Assembly (NCBI RefSeq): GCF_002251855.1 | Contig: NZ_NOXW01000021.1 | Coordinates: 744,001 to 808,000, forward strand | DNA length: 64,000 bases | Reading direction: 5' to 3' | Source of the DNA: Rhodoferax sp. TH121 | GTDB lineage: Bacteria; Pseudomonadota; Gammaproteobacteria; Burkholderiales; Burkholderiaceae_C | Shown here: positions 8,151 through 17,860 of the stretch, piece by piece | How the letters are laid out: every line of letters begins with the position of its first letter | Position numbering within the stretch: position 1 is the first letter of the stretch | The notes under the pieces: model-generated | Seen by the model: only the letters and a program-made list of their open reading frames with translations | Told to the model about the DNA's origin: nothing | Database searches by the model: none | Program-made: the position numbers and the translations under genes

Positions 8151-9418
8151 TGTAAGAACGAGGTTTGGGGTGGCCGACCAGCTAGGCTCAGCGCGGCGGT
8201 ACGGGGTGGTGTTTGGGCCACTAGCACACCCCGGCGCCAGACCTTGAGCCGGGTCGCTTTGAGGCGCAGGGCCTCCACGGGGTTTTGTGCCTGCAGCAGC
8301 ACCAAGTTGGCGTTGCAACCGGCCTCAAGCCCGTAGCCCTGCAGGTGCAGGATGCGGGCGGGGTTTTTGGTTACTGCGTCAAAGCATTGCTGCATGGCGC
8401 TTTGGCTGGTCATCTGTGCCACGTGCAGGCCCATGCTGGCCACCTCCAGCATGTCGCCGCTGCCCATGCTGTACCAAGGGTCCATGCAGCAGTCCTGGCC
8501 AAAGGCGACCGTCATGCCGGCGGCCATGATCTCGGGCACACGGGTCATGCCGCGGCGCTTGGGGTAGGTGTCGTGCCGGCCTTGCAGGGTGATGTTGATG
8601 AGCGGGTTGCTCACCACACTGAGCTGCGCCTCGGCCATCAGCGGCAGCAGCTTGCTGACGTAGTAGTTGTCCATGCTGTGCATGGAGGTGAGGTGGGAGC
8701 CGGTGACGCGGCCGTGCAGGCCCAGGCGGTTGGCCTCATAGGCCAGCGTCTCGACATGGCGCGAGAGCGGGTCGTCCGATTCGTCGCAGTGCATGTCCAC
8801 CAGCTTGCCTTGCTCGGCGGCCAGCTCGCACAACAGCTTCACGCTGGCGGCGCCATCGGCCATGGTGCGCTCGAAGTGGGGAATGCCGCCCACCACGTCC
8901 ACGCCCAGGCTGAGCGCCTTTTTCAGGTTGTCCACACCGCCTTTGCTCCGCAGCACGCCGTCTTGCGGGAAGGCGACCAGCTGCAGGTCGATATAGGGAG
9001 CGACTTTTTTCTTGACGGCCAGCAGCGCCTCCACCGCCAACATGCTCGGGTCGCTGGTGTCCACATGGCTGCGGATGGCCAGCAGGCCGTTGGCCACCGC
9101 CCAGTCGCAATACGCCAGGGCGCGGTCAACCAGTGCGTCAAAGGTGAGGTGGGGTTTCAGTTCGCCCCACAGCGCAATGCCTTCCAAGAGCGTGCCACTC
9201 TGGTTCAGGCGCGGCAGGCCCAGGCTGAGCGTGGCATCCATGTGGAAATGGGCATCCACAAAGGGCGTGGAGAGCAGCAAGCCACCCGCGTCCACCACCT
9301 CGGCCGCCGGGGCCATCAGCCCCTCGGACACCTCCACAATCCGCCCGGCCTGCACCGCCACCGACATGTTCTGGCGCCCATCGGGCAGGGCGGCGTTGTG
9401 GATGAGCAGGTCGAGCAT
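8141..9418 (-). CDS. codA: Cytosine deaminase-like amidohydrolase (CodA family), possible 5-methylcytosine deaminase
   Basis: 425 aa, close to E. coli CodA in length and sequence throughout. Metal and active-site elements are present: HFH (57-59), AFPQDG, HCDESDD (about 210-216), SHLTSMHS (about 251-258) and Asp309 in FGQDCCMDPWY. In E. coli CodA the equivalent stretch is FGHDDVFDPWY, so the position matching Asp314 is Cys310 here and the preceding His is Gln. That Asp is the residue reported to exclude 5-methyl substrates, so 5-methylcytosine or another 5-substituted pyrimidine may be the real substrate. The gene lies in line with upp (pyrimidine salvage). Repeat R3 precedes its ATG; repeat R2 forms its 3' end. 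Confidence 0.85.
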   Translation of the reverse strand: MLDLLIHNAALPDGRQNMSVAVQAGRIVEVSEGLMAPAAEVVDAGGLLLSTPFVDAHFHMDATLSLGLPRLNQSGTLLEGIALWGELKPHLTFDALVDRALAYCDWAVANGLLAIRSHVDTSDPSMLAVEALLAVKKKVAPYIDLQLVAFPQDGVLRSKGGVDNLKKALSLGVDVVGGIPHFERTMADGAASVKLLCELAAEQGKLVDMHCDESDDPLSRHVETLAYEANRLGLHGRVTGSHLTSMHSMDNYYVSKLLPLMAEAQLSVVSNPLINITLQGRHDTYPKRRGMTRVPEIMAAGMTVAFGQDCCMDPWYSMGSGDMLEVASMGLHVAQMTSQSAMQQCFDAVTKNPARILHLQGYGLEAGCNANLVLLQAQNPVEALRLKATRLKVWRRGVLVAQTPPRTAALSLAGRPPQTSFLHTK

Positions 9419-9426
9419 GGCGTAGA

Positions 9427-9490
9427 TTTGCTATGGTTTCAGGAGCTGCTTGCGCAGATTTGGTGAGGGCTTGACGCCCATTTGGTTTGA
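9427..9490 (+). repeat. Dispersed repeat, copy R3 (upp-codA spacer)
   Basis: The copy reads TTGCTATGGTTTCAGGAGCT, then GCTTGCGCAGATTTGGTGAG, then GGCTTGACGCCCATTTGG. It fills nearly the whole 74-base gap between the upp stop and the deaminase start. No Shine-Dalgarno is visible before the deaminase ATG, as at R1. Confidence 0.85.
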
Positions 9491-9492
9491 AA

Positions 9493-10146
9493 TTACTGGG
9501 TGCCGAAGATGCGGTCCCCGGCATCGCCCAGGCCCGGCATGATGTAGCCGTGGTCGTTCAGGCCGCGGTCGATGGCAGCGGTGAAGACGCGCACATCGGG
9601 GTGCTCTTTGTACAGGGTGTTAATGCCTTCGGGGCAGGTCAGCAGGCACAGGAACTTGATGGATTTGGGATTGCAGGCCTTCAGGCGGGTCACTGCGGCT
9701 GCGGCGGAGTTGCCGGTGGCCAGCATGGGGTCGACGACGACCACGTCGCGTTCTTCCATGTTGCTGGGCATCTTGAAGTAGTACTCCACAGCCTGCAGGG
9801 TCTTGGGGTCGCGGTACAGGCCCACATGGCCCACGCGGGCGCCAGGCACCACGGAGAGCACACCGTCCAGAATGCCATTGCCAGCACGCAGCACGCTGGC
9901 AAACACCAGCTTTTTGCCATCGATGACCTTGCCGGTGGTTTTTTCCAGCGGGGTCTCAATGTCCAGATCTTGCAGCGGCATGTCGCGGCAGACTTCGTAA
10001 ATCATCAAGCCGGCCAGTTCATTGAGCAGGCGGCGAAAGCTGCTGGTGCTGGCTTCCTTCTTGCGCATCAGGGTGAGCTTGTGCTGCACCAGGGGGTGAT
10101 CGATCAGCGTGACGTTGGCACGCGCAGCGGGGTTGATGGTGACCAT
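9493..10146 (-). CDS. upp: Uracil phosphoribosyltransferase
   Basis: 217 aa from ATG 10146, preceded by AAGGAA (10152-10157) at 5 bases; a longer reading from 10188 lacks support. The enzyme converts uracil and PRPP to UMP. Family signatures are [28 protein letters not shown], the PRPP loop [17 protein letters not shown], and the uracil-binding end [20 protein letters not shown]. It is upstream of and in line with the CodA homologue; deamination of cytosine would feed uracil to this enzyme. Confidence 0.96.
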   Translation of the reverse strand: MVTINPAARANVTLIDHPLVQHKLTLMRKKEASTSSFRRLLNELAGLMIYEVCRDMPLQDLDIETPLEKTTGKVIDGKKLVFASVLRAGNGILDGVLSVVPGARVGHVGLYRDPKTLQAVEYYFKMPSNMEERDVVVVDPMLATGNSAAAAVTRLKACNPKSIKFLCLLTCPEGINTLYKEHPDVRVFTAAIDRGLNDHGYIMPGLGDAGDRIFGTQ

Positions 10147-10217
10147 GTGTGTTCCTTGTTGGTTTAGTTGATGGATGGATTGTGGCAAAGCAGGTTTCGC
10201 GCCCGGGCGTTGCTCTG

Positions 10218-11810
10218 TCAGCGGCGCGAACCACCCAGAATGCTGCCTAACACGCCACGGATGATCTGGCGGCCCACTTCGCGGCCGATGGAGCTGGCGG
10301 CGCTTTTGATCATTTGCTCACCCACACTGGCACGTGAACGGCGGGCGCCGCCGCCCAGCATGTCGCCAATGCTGTCCAGAATGCCGCCGCCGCTGGGCGC
10401 GGGTGAGGCCGTTGGTGCGGGGGCAGAGCCCCGGCGAGAAGCGCGCGGCGCAGGAGCGGCGGTACCGGGGAAGTCTTCCTGCACCGGTTCAGCATGGCCC
10501 ATATTGGCCTGGGTGCGGCCTTTGAGCTTCTCGAAGGCGGATTCACGGTCCACCGCCTTCTCATACACGCTGGCGACGATGGATTCGGTCAGCAGTGTTT
10601 TGCGTTGATCGGGGCTGATGGGTCCAATCTGGCTGGCAGGCGGCAGCACAAACACGCGCTCGGTGAGGGAGGGGCGGCCTTTTTCGTCCAACAGGCTGAC
10701 CAGCGCCTCACCCACGCCCAGTTCGGTAATGGCGGTAGCTACGTCCAACCCGGGGTTGGCACGCATGGTGTCGGCGGCGCTTTTCACAGCTTTCTGGTCG
10801 CGCGGGGTGAAGGCGCGCAGTGCGTGCTGTACGCGGTTGCCCAACTGGGCCAGCACGCTGTCGGGAATGTCCAGCGGGTTCTGCGTGACGAAGAACACGC
10901 CCACGCCCTTGGAGCGCACCAGGCGCACGACCAACTCGATGCGCTCAATCAGCACCTTGGGCGCATCGGCAAACAGCAGGTGGGCTTCGTCAAAGAAGAA
11001 GACCAGCTTGGGCTTGTCCAAGTCGCCCACCTCGGGTAGGGCCTCGAACAGCTCGGAGAGCATCCATAGCAAAAAGGTGGCGTACAGCCGGGGCGACTGC
11101 ATGAGCTTGTCTGCTGCCAGGATGTTGACCAAGCCCTTGCCAGAGCCATCGGTCTGCATGAAGTCTTCAATATTGAGCATGGGCTCGCCAAAGAACTGGT
11201 CGCCGCCTTGTTGCTCGATTTGCATCAGCCCGCGCTGGATGGCGCCAATGCTGGCCGCGCTGATGTTGCCGTATTCGGTGGTGTAGTGGCTGGCGTTGTC
11301 GCCCACGTCCTGGCACATGGCGCGCAGGTCTTTCATGTCGAGCAGCAGCAGGCCGTCATCGTCCGCGATCTTGAACACCAGTTGCAGCACGCCAGCCTGG
11401 GTTTCGTTCAGGTTCAGCATGCGGGCAAGCAACAGGGGGCCCAGGTCGCTCACGGTAGCGCGCACCGGGTGGCCTTGTTGGCCAAACACGTCCCACAGCG
11501 TGGTGGGGAAGGCCGAGGCCTCGGGCGCTTCGATACCGCGCTCGGCCAGCACCTTGGCGAGCTTGTCGCTCACCTTACCGCTTTGCGAGATGCCGGTGAG
11601 GTCGCCCTTCACATCGGCCATGAAAACGGGCACACCAATGCTGGAAAACCCCTCGGCCAGGGTTTGCAGGGTGATGGTCTTCCCGGTGCCGGTGGCGCCG
11701 GTGATGAGTCCATGGCGATTGGCCTTGTCGGGCCGTAAAAAGCAGCGAACGGTGGAGTTGCCGGTGCCGTGTTGGGCAATCAGGATGCCCTCGTCTTGGA
11801 TGGAAGCCAT
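10218..11810 (-). CDS. HerA-like / DUF853 ATPase (YjgR family)
   Basis: 530 aa. Walker A is [13 protein letters not shown] (about residues 38-50) and Walker B is [13 protein letters not shown]. Other family stretches are [30 protein letters not shown] and [20 protein letters not shown]. The C-terminus is low-complexity Pro/Ala/Arg-rich, then a Gly-rich tail ending [14 protein letters not shown]. YjgR-type proteins resemble HerA translocases, but their cellular role is not established and no nuclease partner (NurA) is encoded nearby. It is divergent from yebC and 71 bases upstream of upp on the same strand. Confidence 0.88.
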   Translation of the reverse strand: MASIQDEGILIAQHGTGNSTVRCFLRPDKANRHGLITGATGTGKTITLQTLAEGFSSIGVPVFMADVKGDLTGISQSGKVSDKLAKVLAERGIEAPEASAFPTTLWDVFGQQGHPVRATVSDLGPLLLARMLNLNETQAGVLQLVFKIADDDGLLLLDMKDLRAMCQDVGDNASHYTTEYGNISAASIGAIQRGLMQIEQQGGDQFFGEPMLNIEDFMQTDGSGKGLVNILAADKLMQSPRLYATFLLWMLSELFEALPEVGDLDKPKLVFFFDEAHLLFADAPKVLIERIELVVRLVRSKGVGVFFVTQNPLDIPDSVLAQLGNRVQHALRAFTPRDQKAVKSAADTMRANPGLDVATAITELGVGEALVSLLDEKGRPSLTERVFVLPPASQIGPISPDQRKTLLTESIVASVYEKAVDRESAFEKLKGRTQANMGHAEPVQEDFPGTAAPAPRASRRGSAPAPTASPAPSGGGILDSIGDMLGGGARRSRASVGEQMIKSAASSIGREVGRQIIRGVLGSILGGSRR

Positions 11811-11868
11811 GGATGTCCCAAAAAGTACAATCTAGGGAGTAGCGTAACGAATTTTTGAAGGATTTCGC

Positions 11869-12588
11869 GTGGCAGGACACAGCAAATGGGCCAATATTCA
11901 GCACCGCAAGGGGCGCCAGGACGAGAAGCGCCAGCGCGTCTGGACCCGGGTGAGCCGGGAAATCATGGTGGCGGCCCGGACTGGCGGAGGTGACCCGGGC
12001 GCCAACCCCCGTTTGCGTCTGGCCATTGAAAAAGCCAAGGCGGCCAACATGCCGCTGACCAATGTGAACCACGCGATTGCCAAGGCTACCGGCACGCTGG
12101 AAGGCATGAGCTACGAAGAGGTGCGCTACGAAGGCTACGGCATTGGCGGCGCGGCCATCATCGTGGACTGCATGACCGACAACAAGGTGCGCACCGTGGC
12201 CGAGGTGCGCCATGCGTTCCTCAAGCATGGGGGCAATATGGGTACCGAAGGCTCCGTGGCCTTCCAGTTCAAGCACTGCGGTCAGTTGATTTTTGCCCCC
12301 GGCACCAGTGAGGATAGGGTGATGGAGGTGGCGCTGGAAGCTGGCGCCGAAGACGTGATCACCGACGACGATGGCGCCATCGAGGTGCTGACCGCCTTCG
12401 CAGACTTTGAAAGTGTCAAAAAGGCGCTGGAAGCCGCAGGCCTGACGGCCGAAGTGGCCAACGTCACCATGCGCGCCGACAACTCCATCGAGCTGACCGG
12501 CGACGATGCCGAGCGCATGCAAAAACTGCTGGACGTGTTGGAAGACTTGGACGACACCCAGGATCTCTTCCATAACGCAGCTCTTTAA
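11869..12588 (+). CDS. yebC: YebC/PmpR family protein
   Basis: 239 aa with a GTG start, preceded by AAGGA (11858-11862). The N-terminal [18 protein letters not shown] is diagnostic; later hallmarks are [24 protein letters not shown] and [21 protein letters not shown]. Members are described as transcriptional regulators (PmpR), and more recently some act as translation factors on poly-proline stalls. It heads a long plus-strand run and purD follows 16 bases later. TACAAT at 11826-11831 is a possible -10 element. Confidence 0.95.
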   Translation: MAGHSKWANIQHRKGRQDEKRQRVWTRVSREIMVAARTGGGDPGANPRLRLAIEKAKAANMPLTNVNHAIAKATGTLEGMSYEEVRYEGYGIGGAAIIVDCMTDNKVRTVAEVRHAFLKHGGNMGTEGSVAFQFKHCGQLIFAPGTSEDRVMEVALEAGAEDVITDDDGAIEVLTAFADFESVKKALEAAGLTAEVANVTMRADNSIELTGDDAERMQKLLDVLEDLDDTQDLFHNAAL

Positions 12589-12604
12589 GAACACAAAGCA
12601 ATTT

Positions 12605-13897
12605 ATGAACGTACTAGTTATTGGCGGCGGTGGTCGCGAGCATGCCTTGGCCTGGAAACTGGCGCAGTCCCCCAAAATCCAGATGGTGTATGTGGCACCG
12701 GGCAACGGTGGCACAGCCTCTGACCCACATCTGGAAAACATTGCCGTTACCGACGTGGTGGCCCTGCGCACCTGGGCGCAGGACAACAAAATCACCCTGA
12801 CCGTGGTGGGCCCCGAAGTGCCACTGGCGGCGGGTGTGGTGGACGAGTTCCGCGCCCACGGCCTGCGCATCTTTGGCCCCACCAAAGCCGCTGCCCAGCT
12901 GGAAAGCTCCAAGGCCTTCAGCAAGGCCTTCATGCGCCGCCACAACATTCCCACCGCCGAATACGCCACCTTCTCCGACCCCGCCGCGGCCCATGCCTAT
13001 GTGGACAAGATGGGCGCACCTACCGTGGTCAAGGCCGATGGCTTGGCGGCCGGCAAGGGGGTGGTGGTGGCGATGACGGTGGCGGAGGCACACGAGGCCA
13101 TCGACTTCATGCTGGTGGACAACATCCTGGGCGTGGCACATAACGACGGCGGTGCGCGCGTAGTGATTGAAGAGTTTCTGGAGGGCGAGGAGGCCAGTTT
13201 CATCGTCATGGTCGACGGCAAAAACGTGCTGCCCCTGGCCACCAGCCAGGACCACAAGCGCCTGCACGATGGCGACCAGGGCCCCAACACGGGCGGCATG
13301 GGCGCCTATTCACCCGCCCCCGTGGTCACGCCTGACATCCACGCCAAGGCCATGCGCGAGATCATTCTGCCCACTGTCAAGGGTATGGAAGCCGATGGCA
13401 TTCCGTTCAGCGGCTTCCTCTATGCTGGCCTGATGATCGACAAGAACGGCCAGCCTAAGACGTTGGAATTCAACTGCCGCATGGGCGACCCCGAGACTCA
13501 GCCCATCATGATGCGGCTGAAGACCGACTTGGTGGATGTCCTGCTGGCAGCTACCGAACCCGGCCCGCATGGCAAACTGGACGAGGTGGAACTGCAGTGG
13601 GACCGCCGCACCGCGCTGGGCGTGGTGCTGGCTGCCCATGGTTATCCGCTCAACCCGCGCAAGGGCGATGCCATCACCGGCATCCCCAAAGACAGCGAAG
13701 ACGCTGCTGTGTTCCACGCCGGCACCACCCTCAAGGATGGCGTACTGCAAACCTCGGGCGGGCGTGTGCTCTGCGTGTCCGCCCTGGCGGACAGTGTGAA
13801 GCAGGCGCAGCAGCGTGCCTATCAGGTCATCAGCGAAATTGCGTTCGACGGTATGCAGTACCGCTCAGACATCGGCTACCGCGCCCTCAAGGGCTGA
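12605..13897 (+). CDS. purD: Phosphoribosylamine-glycine ligase (GAR synthetase)
   Basis: 430 aa from ATG 12605; the frame is open further upstream inside yebC, but MNVLVIGGGGREHALAWKL is the canonical N-terminus. The enzyme joins glycine to phosphoribosylamine using ATP in purine synthesis. ATP-grasp features are VVKADGLAAGKGVVVA, EEFLEGEEASFIVMVDG, GPNTGGMGAYSPAP and the metal-binding LEFNCRMGDPETQ. Its C-terminal domain ends FDGMQYRSDIGYRAL. The downstream acyltransferase start is 2 bases after the stop. Confidence 0.97.
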   Translation: MNVLVIGGGGREHALAWKLAQSPKIQMVYVAPGNGGTASDPHLENIAVTDVVALRTWAQDNKITLTVVGPEVPLAAGVVDEFRAHGLRIFGPTKAAAQLESSKAFSKAFMRRHNIPTAEYATFSDPAAAHAYVDKMGAPTVVKADGLAAGKGVVVAMTVAEAHEAIDFMLVDNILGVAHNDGGARVVIEEFLEGEEASFIVMVDGKNVLPLATSQDHKRLHDGDQGPNTGGMGAYSPAPVVTPDIHAKAMREIILPTVKGMEADGIPFSGFLYAGLMIDKNGQPKTLEFNCRMGDPETQPIMMRLKTDLVDVLLAATEPGPHGKLDEVELQWDRRTALGVVLAAHGYPLNPRKGDAITGIPKDSEDAAVFHAGTTLKDGVLQTSGGRVLCVSALADSVKQAQQRAYQVISEIAFDGMQYRSDIGYRALKG

Positions 13898-13899
13898 GC

Positions 13900-14541
13900 G
13901 TGCAGCCGATCGAGAAGCTGCCGCACCCCGTGCAGTTGCGGGGCAGCCCGCTGGCGCGATGGGTGCTCGCCTTGTTGGGCTGGAAGGTGCGTTTTGAGGG
14001 CTTGCCTGCGCCGCAAGGTGTGCTCGTCGTGTACCCGCACACCAGTAACTGGGATTTCATCGTCGCGATTCTTGCCAAATGGGCGGTGGGCTTGGAACTG
14101 AACTTTTGGGCCAAGGACACTTTGTTCCGGCTGCCGGGCTTTGGCCGATGGTTGCAATGGGTGGGTGGCGTGCCGGTGCGACGCCATGCACCCCAAGGTG
14201 TCGTGGCACAGGTGGTGGCTAGCGTGGCCCAGGCACGCGCGCAGCAGCGTTTGTACTGGCTGGGCTTGTCACCGGAAGGCACGCGCCAGTGGACCCCGGG
14301 CTGGCGCAGCGGCTTTTACCAGGTGGCGCTGCGTGCCGGTGTGCCGCTGGGCGTGGTGAGTCTGGATTACCAGCGCAAGCTGGTGAATGCGACCACATTC
14401 ATTGCATTGACGGGCAATCAGGAGGCGGATTTCGCCAACTTGGCGGCCTTGTTGGCTGGCGTGCAGGGCAAGAATCCCGCGCTGGCTGCCCCTATCCAAC
14501 CCCTGTCGGCGCCCCATGGCGTTGGCAAACGTAAAGAATGA
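13900..14541 (+). CDS. Lysophospholipid acyltransferase family protein (PlsC-like)
   Basis: 213 aa from GTG 13900, next to the purD stop. Acyltransferase motif I is PHTSNWDF (HX4D) at about residues 46-53 and motif III is SPEGTRQ at about 126-132. A hydrophobic stretch near the N-terminus suggests association with the inner membrane. The short length fits the YihG/PlsC-like subset that transfers acyl groups to lysophospholipids, but the acceptor is not determinable. The ATGA at its end overlaps the hemF start, implying translational coupling. Confidence 0.85.
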   Translation: MQPIEKLPHPVQLRGSPLARWVLALLGWKVRFEGLPAPQGVLVVYPHTSNWDFIVAILAKWAVGLELNFWAKDTLFRLPGFGRWLQWVGGVPVRRHAPQGVVAQVVASVAQARAQQRLYWLGLSPEGTRQWTPGWRSGFYQVALRAGVPLGVVSLDYQRKLVNATTFIALTGNQEADFANLAALLAGVQGKNPALAAPIQPLSAPHGVGKRKE

Positions 14542-15470
14542 GCCCCATGGCCGAGCCACACGCCACCCCTACCTTGGTCCGCCAGTATTTGCTGGGCCTG
14601 CAGAGCCGCATCACGACGGCGATTGCCGATCTCGACGGCGGCCATTTTTTGGTTGACCCCTGGGAAAAAGCCGCCCACGAGCCGCTGCAGGGCAGTGGCA
14701 TCACGCAGATTCTGGAAGGTGGCACGGTGTTCGAGCGCGCAGGCTGCGGTTTCTCACATGTAAGCGGCCCCAAGCTGCCGCCCAGTGCCACCCAGCACCG
14801 CCCGGAATTGGCTGGCGCGCCGTTTGAGGCCATGGGCGTGTCACTGGTGTTCCACCCGCGCAACCCCTGTGTGCCCACGGTGCATATGAATGTGCGCATG
14901 CTGGCCGCCAAAAACCCACAGGGACAGGAAGTCTGTTGGTTTGGTGGCGGCATGGATTTGACGCCGTACTACGGCTTTGACGAGGACGCGGTGCACTTTC
15001 ACCAGACGTGCAAGGATGCGCTGGCGCCGTTTGGCGAGGATAAGTACCCGCGCTTCAAGAAGTGGTGTGATGAATACTTCTTTTTGAAGCACCGCAATGA
15101 GCCACGCGGTGTGGGGGGGGTGTTTTTTGACGATTTCTCCGAGCTGGGCCAGGACCGCAGCTTTGCCATGCTGCAGGCCGTGGGCGATGCCTTTCTGGCG
15201 GCTTACCTGCCCATAGTCCAGCGCCGCATGGGTATGGCTTACACCCAACGCGAACGTGATTTTCAGCTCTACCGCCGTGGTCGCTATGTGGAGTTCAACC
15301 TGGTGTGGGATCGGGGCACGCACTTTGGCCTGCAGTCGGGCGGGCGTACCGAATCCATCCTTCTGTCCATGCCGCCACTGGTGAGCTGGGCCTACCAGCA
15401 GCGGCCCGAAGCAGGCTCGCCCGAGGCGGCGCTGACCGAGCGGTTTTTGACCGCGCGGGACTGGGTGTGA
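14538..15470 (+). CDS. hemF: Oxygen-dependent coproporphyrinogen-III oxidase
   Basis: 310 aa. It catalyses oxidative decarboxylation of coproporphyrinogen III to protoporphyrinogen IX with O2. Family stretches are [58 protein letters not shown] and [20 protein letters not shown], and [13 protein letters not shown] near the end. The start ATG overlaps the previous stop by 4 bases. A G8 run followed by T6 occurs within the coding sequence at 15113-15120. It overlaps nadD by 4 bases (GTGA). Confidence 0.97.
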   Translation: MSPMAEPHATPTLVRQYLLGLQSRITTAIADLDGGHFLVDPWEKAAHEPLQGSGITQILEGGTVFERAGCGFSHVSGPKLPPSATQHRPELAGAPFEAMGVSLVFHPRNPCVPTVHMNVRMLAAKNPQGQEVCWFGGGMDLTPYYGFDEDAVHFHQTCKDALAPFGEDKYPRFKKWCDEYFFLKHRNEPRGVGGVFFDDFSELGQDRSFAMLQAVGDAFLAAYLPIVQRRMGMAYTQRERDFQLYRRGRYVEFNLVWDRGTHFGLQSGGRTESILLSMPPLVSWAYQQRPEAGSPEAALTERFLTARDWV

Positions 15471-16075
15471 CGAGTCCGGTGCGTCGTATTGGCGTATTTG
15501 GAGGCGCCTTTGACCCGCCACATCTGGGGCACCACGCGCTGGCAGCTACCGCCATTGCCCAGCTGCAGCTGGATGCGTTGCACATCATTCCCACCGGCCA
15601 CGCCTGGCACAAAAGCCGCACACTGAGCGACGCGCAGCACCGACTGGCGATGGCGCGCCTGGCCTTTGCCGACTTGCCGCAGGTAGTCGTGGATCGCCGC
15701 GAGATTGCCCGGCCCGGCCCCACCTACACCGTGGACACATTGCAGGAGCTGCAGCAGGAAAATCCCGCCGCCCAGCTCTACCTGCTGATTGGCGAAGACC
15801 AGGCCCGCGCGCTGCCCAGTTGGAGCCGTTGGGAGCAGTTGCCCGCACTTGCTATAATTTGTGTAGCTGCTCGCGCAGATTCAACGGGGGCCAAGGGCCA
15901 ATTTGATGCCCTAAAGGCAACTTTGCCCGGCCTGACGGTTCTGAATATGCCCCCCGTGGCCACCAGTGCCACCGACATCCGACACCGCGCTGCCACGGGC
16001 CAAAGCATTGGCCCTCTGGTTTTTGAAACCGTTGCGCGTTATATTGACCAACACCATCTTTACCGACCTGCCTGA
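15467..16075 (+). CDS. nadD: Nicotinate-nucleotide adenylyltransferase
   Basis: 202 aa from GTG 15467 in a GTGA overlap with hemF. It adenylylates nicotinate mononucleotide in NAD synthesis. The nucleotidyltransferase signature [15 protein letters not shown] is near the N-terminus and the C-terminal [10 protein letters not shown] matches the ISxTxIR motif. Residues about 128-148 ([18 protein letters not shown]) are encoded by repeat R4, in the region that in homologues reads like a short V.RRPG segment, so this part of the protein derives from the repeat. Its last base is shared with the rsfS ATG. Confidence 0.95.
   Translation: MTSPVRRIGVFGGAFDPPHLGHHALAATAIAQLQLDALHIIPTGHAWHKSRTLSDAQHRLAMARLAFADLPQVVVDRREIARPGPTYTVDTLQELQQENPAAQLYLLIGEDQARALPSWSRWEQLPALAIICVAARADSTGAKGQFDALKATLPGLTVLNMPPVATSATDIRHRAATGQSIGPLVFETVARYIDQHHLYRPA
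15848..15910 (+). repeat. Dispersed repeat, copy R4 (inside nadD)
   Basis: The copy reads CTTGCTATAATTTGTGTAGC, then TGCTCGCGCAGATTCAACGG, then GGGCCAAGGGCCAATTTGAT. It is read in frame with no stop; the core AGCTGCTCGCGCA is translated as Ala-Ala-Arg-Ala. Confidence 0.85.
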
Positions 16076-16761
16076 TGACTACTTCCACCGTTGCCAAGAA
16101 CACCCAAAAACTCCAGCGTGCCATCGTGGACGGCCTGGAAGACGTCAAGGCCCAAGACATTGTGGTGTTTGACACCGAGCACCTCTCCGCCCTGTTTGAA
16201 CGCGTGATCATTGCCTCCGGCACCAGCAACCGCCAGACCAAGGCTTTGGCTGCCAGCGTGCGCGATGCCGTGCGTGAAGCCGGTTTCCCCAAACCCCGTG
16301 TTGAAGGGGAGGCCAATGGCGAATGGATCATCGTGGACTGTGCGCAGGTGGTGGTGCACATCATGCAACCCAACTTCCGCCAGTACTACCACCTGGAAGA
16401 ATTGTGGGGCGAGAAGCCGGTTCGCCTGAAGTTGGGTGCGGCCAAGCCAGCCCAACCCGAGGCCGTCAAGGCGGCTGCCAAAGCACCCGCCAAGAAGGCG
16501 GCGGGCGAAGGCAGCATGCGCCGTTCCAGTGCCGCGAAGAAGGGGGTGGAAGAGGCTTTCCCATCCAAGGCCGCATTGAAGAAAGCTGCCGCCAAAGCGG
16601 CACCCGCCAAGAAGGCCCCCGCTAAAAAGGCTGCCCCAGCCAAGGCCGTAAAGACCGTAGTGGTGAAGCCCGATGTAAAGCCGGCTGCAAAAAAGGCTGC
16701 CACTAAATCGGCTGCGGCCAAAAAAGCCCCTGCCAAGAAAGCCGCCACCCGCAAAGCCTGA
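16075..16761 (+). CDS. rsfS: Ribosome silencing factor RsfS with Lys/Ala-rich tail
   Basis: 228 aa. Residues about 8-115 form the RsfS (Iojap) domain: [51 protein letters not shown] and [12 protein letters not shown]. RsfS binds ribosomal protein L14 and blocks subunit joining. About 110 further residues are low complexity, rich in Ala and Lys with repeated AKKA/PAKKA units like histone H1, and nearly double the usual ~105-130 aa length. The tail probably binds RNA or DNA electrostatically; this is inference. The gene sits between nadD and rlmH, the classic arrangement. Confidence 0.95.
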   Translation: MTTSTVAKNTQKLQRAIVDGLEDVKAQDIVVFDTEHLSALFERVIIASGTSNRQTKALAASVRDAVREAGFPKPRVEGEANGEWIIVDCAQVVVHIMQPNFRQYYHLEELWGEKPVRLKLGAAKPAQPEAVKAAAKAPAKKAAGEGSMRRSSAAKKGVEEAFPSKAALKKAAAKAAPAKKAPAKKAAPAKAVKTVVVKPDVKPAAKKAATKSAAAKKAPAKKAATRKA

Positions 16762-16769
16762 GGCCAGTC

Positions 16770-17237
16770 ATGCGACTGGTCATCATCGCTGTGGGGCAGC
16801 GGGTGCCGGATTGGGCGCAAACCGCCTGGGACGACTACGCCAAGCGCTTCCCGCATGAGCTCAAGGTGGAGCTCAAAGCCATCAAAACTGAGCCACGGGG
16901 CTCCAAAACCGTTGAGCAGCTTTACGCCGCCGAGCGTAAGCGCATTGAGGAGGCGATTCCGAAAGGTGCGCGCGTCGTCGCGCTGGACGAGCGCGGCACT
17001 AGCCTGCGCACCACGGCGCTGGCCGAACGCCTGCAAGAGTGGCAGCTTGGCGGTACGGATGTCGTTCTGGTCATTGGTGGGCCTGATGGGCTGGCCCCAG
17101 ACTTCCGCCAAGCCGCCCACGAACGCATTCGCCTCTCTGATTTGACCTTGCCCCACGCCATGGTGCGCGTGCTGCTGATTGAGCAGCTCTACCGTGCTTG
17201 GTCTATCAACGCCAACCATCCTTATCACCGCGAGTAA
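16770..17237 (+). CDS. rlmH: 23S rRNA (pseudouridine-1915 N3)-methyltransferase
   Basis: 155 aa, full length. It methylates pseudouridine 1915 of 23S rRNA on assembled 70S ribosomes. SPOUT features are [53 protein letters not shown] and the knot end [20 protein letters not shown], ending NHPYHRE. It lies 8 bases after rsfS and 2 bases before maf. Confidence 0.97.
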   Translation: MRLVIIAVGQRVPDWAQTAWDDYAKRFPHELKVELKAIKTEPRGSKTVEQLYAAERKRIEEAIPKGARVVALDERGTSLRTTALAERLQEWQLGGTDVVLVIGGPDGLAPDFRQAAHERIRLSDLTLPHAMVRVLLIEQLYRAWSINANHPYHRE

Positions 17238-17239
17238 TT

Positions 17240-17860
17240 ATGTCCAGTGCCGAATTCATCTACCTGGCATCCCAAAGCCCGCGCCGCAGGGAGCTGCTGG
17301 CGCAGATAGGTGTGGCGCATGAGTTGCTTTTGCCAACGCCTGAGGAAGACGCTGAAAGCCTGGAGGCTGTGCTGGAGGGAGAGGCTCCTGACGCTTACGT
17401 GCGACGCGTAACTGCTCTCAAATTGAGAGCTGCTCGCGCACGTTTGGTGAGGGCTGGAGGTGAAAATCGCCCAATATTGTGCGCAGATACTACAGTGGCG
17501 ATGGGTGGCACCATTTTGGGCAAACCGGACGATGCTGCTGATGCCACGCGCATTCTGCGCATGCTGTCCGGCCAGACGCACCGCGTGTACACCGCTATAG
17601 CCATTGGCTGGGGTGACAAGACCGCGCAGGCCCTCTGCGAATCGCTAGTCACCTTCGCAGATATGAGCGATGCCCAGATCGCCGACTATGTGGTCAGTGG
17701 CGAACCCATGGGCAAGGCTGGCGCCTATGGCGTGCAGGGCAGGGCGGCTGCTTTCATTGCACGGATCGAGGGGTCCTACTCTGGCATCATGGGCCTCCCT
17801 TTGTTTGAAACTGCGCAGGCCTTGCGCGAATTGGGCTTTGCATGCAACAAGACATCCTGA
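17240..17860 (+). CDS. maf: Maf-family nucleoside triphosphate pyrophosphatase
   Basis: 206 aa from ATG 17240. Maf proteins hydrolyse dTTP/UTP (YhdE type) or modified nucleotides. Motifs are [16 protein letters not shown] at the N-terminus, [29 protein letters not shown] and [29 protein letters not shown]. Residues about 57-77, between the AYVRRV segment and the CADTTV motif, come from repeat R5 ([16 protein letters not shown]). The 3' end overlaps the rng start by 19 bases. Confidence 0.95.
   Translation: MSSAEFIYLASQSPRRRELLAQIGVAHELLLPTPEEDAESLEAVLEGEAPDAYVRRVTALKLRAARARLVRAGGENRPILCADTTVAMGGTILGKPDDAADATRILRMLSGQTHRVYTAIAIGWGDKTAQALCESLVTFADMSDAQIADYVVSGEPMGKAGAYGVQGRAAAFIARIEGSYSGIMGLPLFETAQALRELGFACNKTS
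17409..17470 (+). repeat. Dispersed repeat, copy R5 (inside maf)
   Basis: The copy reads AACTGCTCTCAAATTGAGAG, then CTGCTCGCGCACGTTTGGTG, then AGGGCTGGAGGTGAAAAT. It is translated in the same frame as the nadD copy; the core again gives Ala-Ala-Arg-Ala. Confidence 0.75.

Noticed and set aside
8285-9466. 393-aa plus-strand open frame opposite the CodA homologue
   Set aside because: It is rich in His/Val/Gln/Ala, shows no family motif, and is the antisense shadow of a clearly conserved gene in GC-rich DNA.
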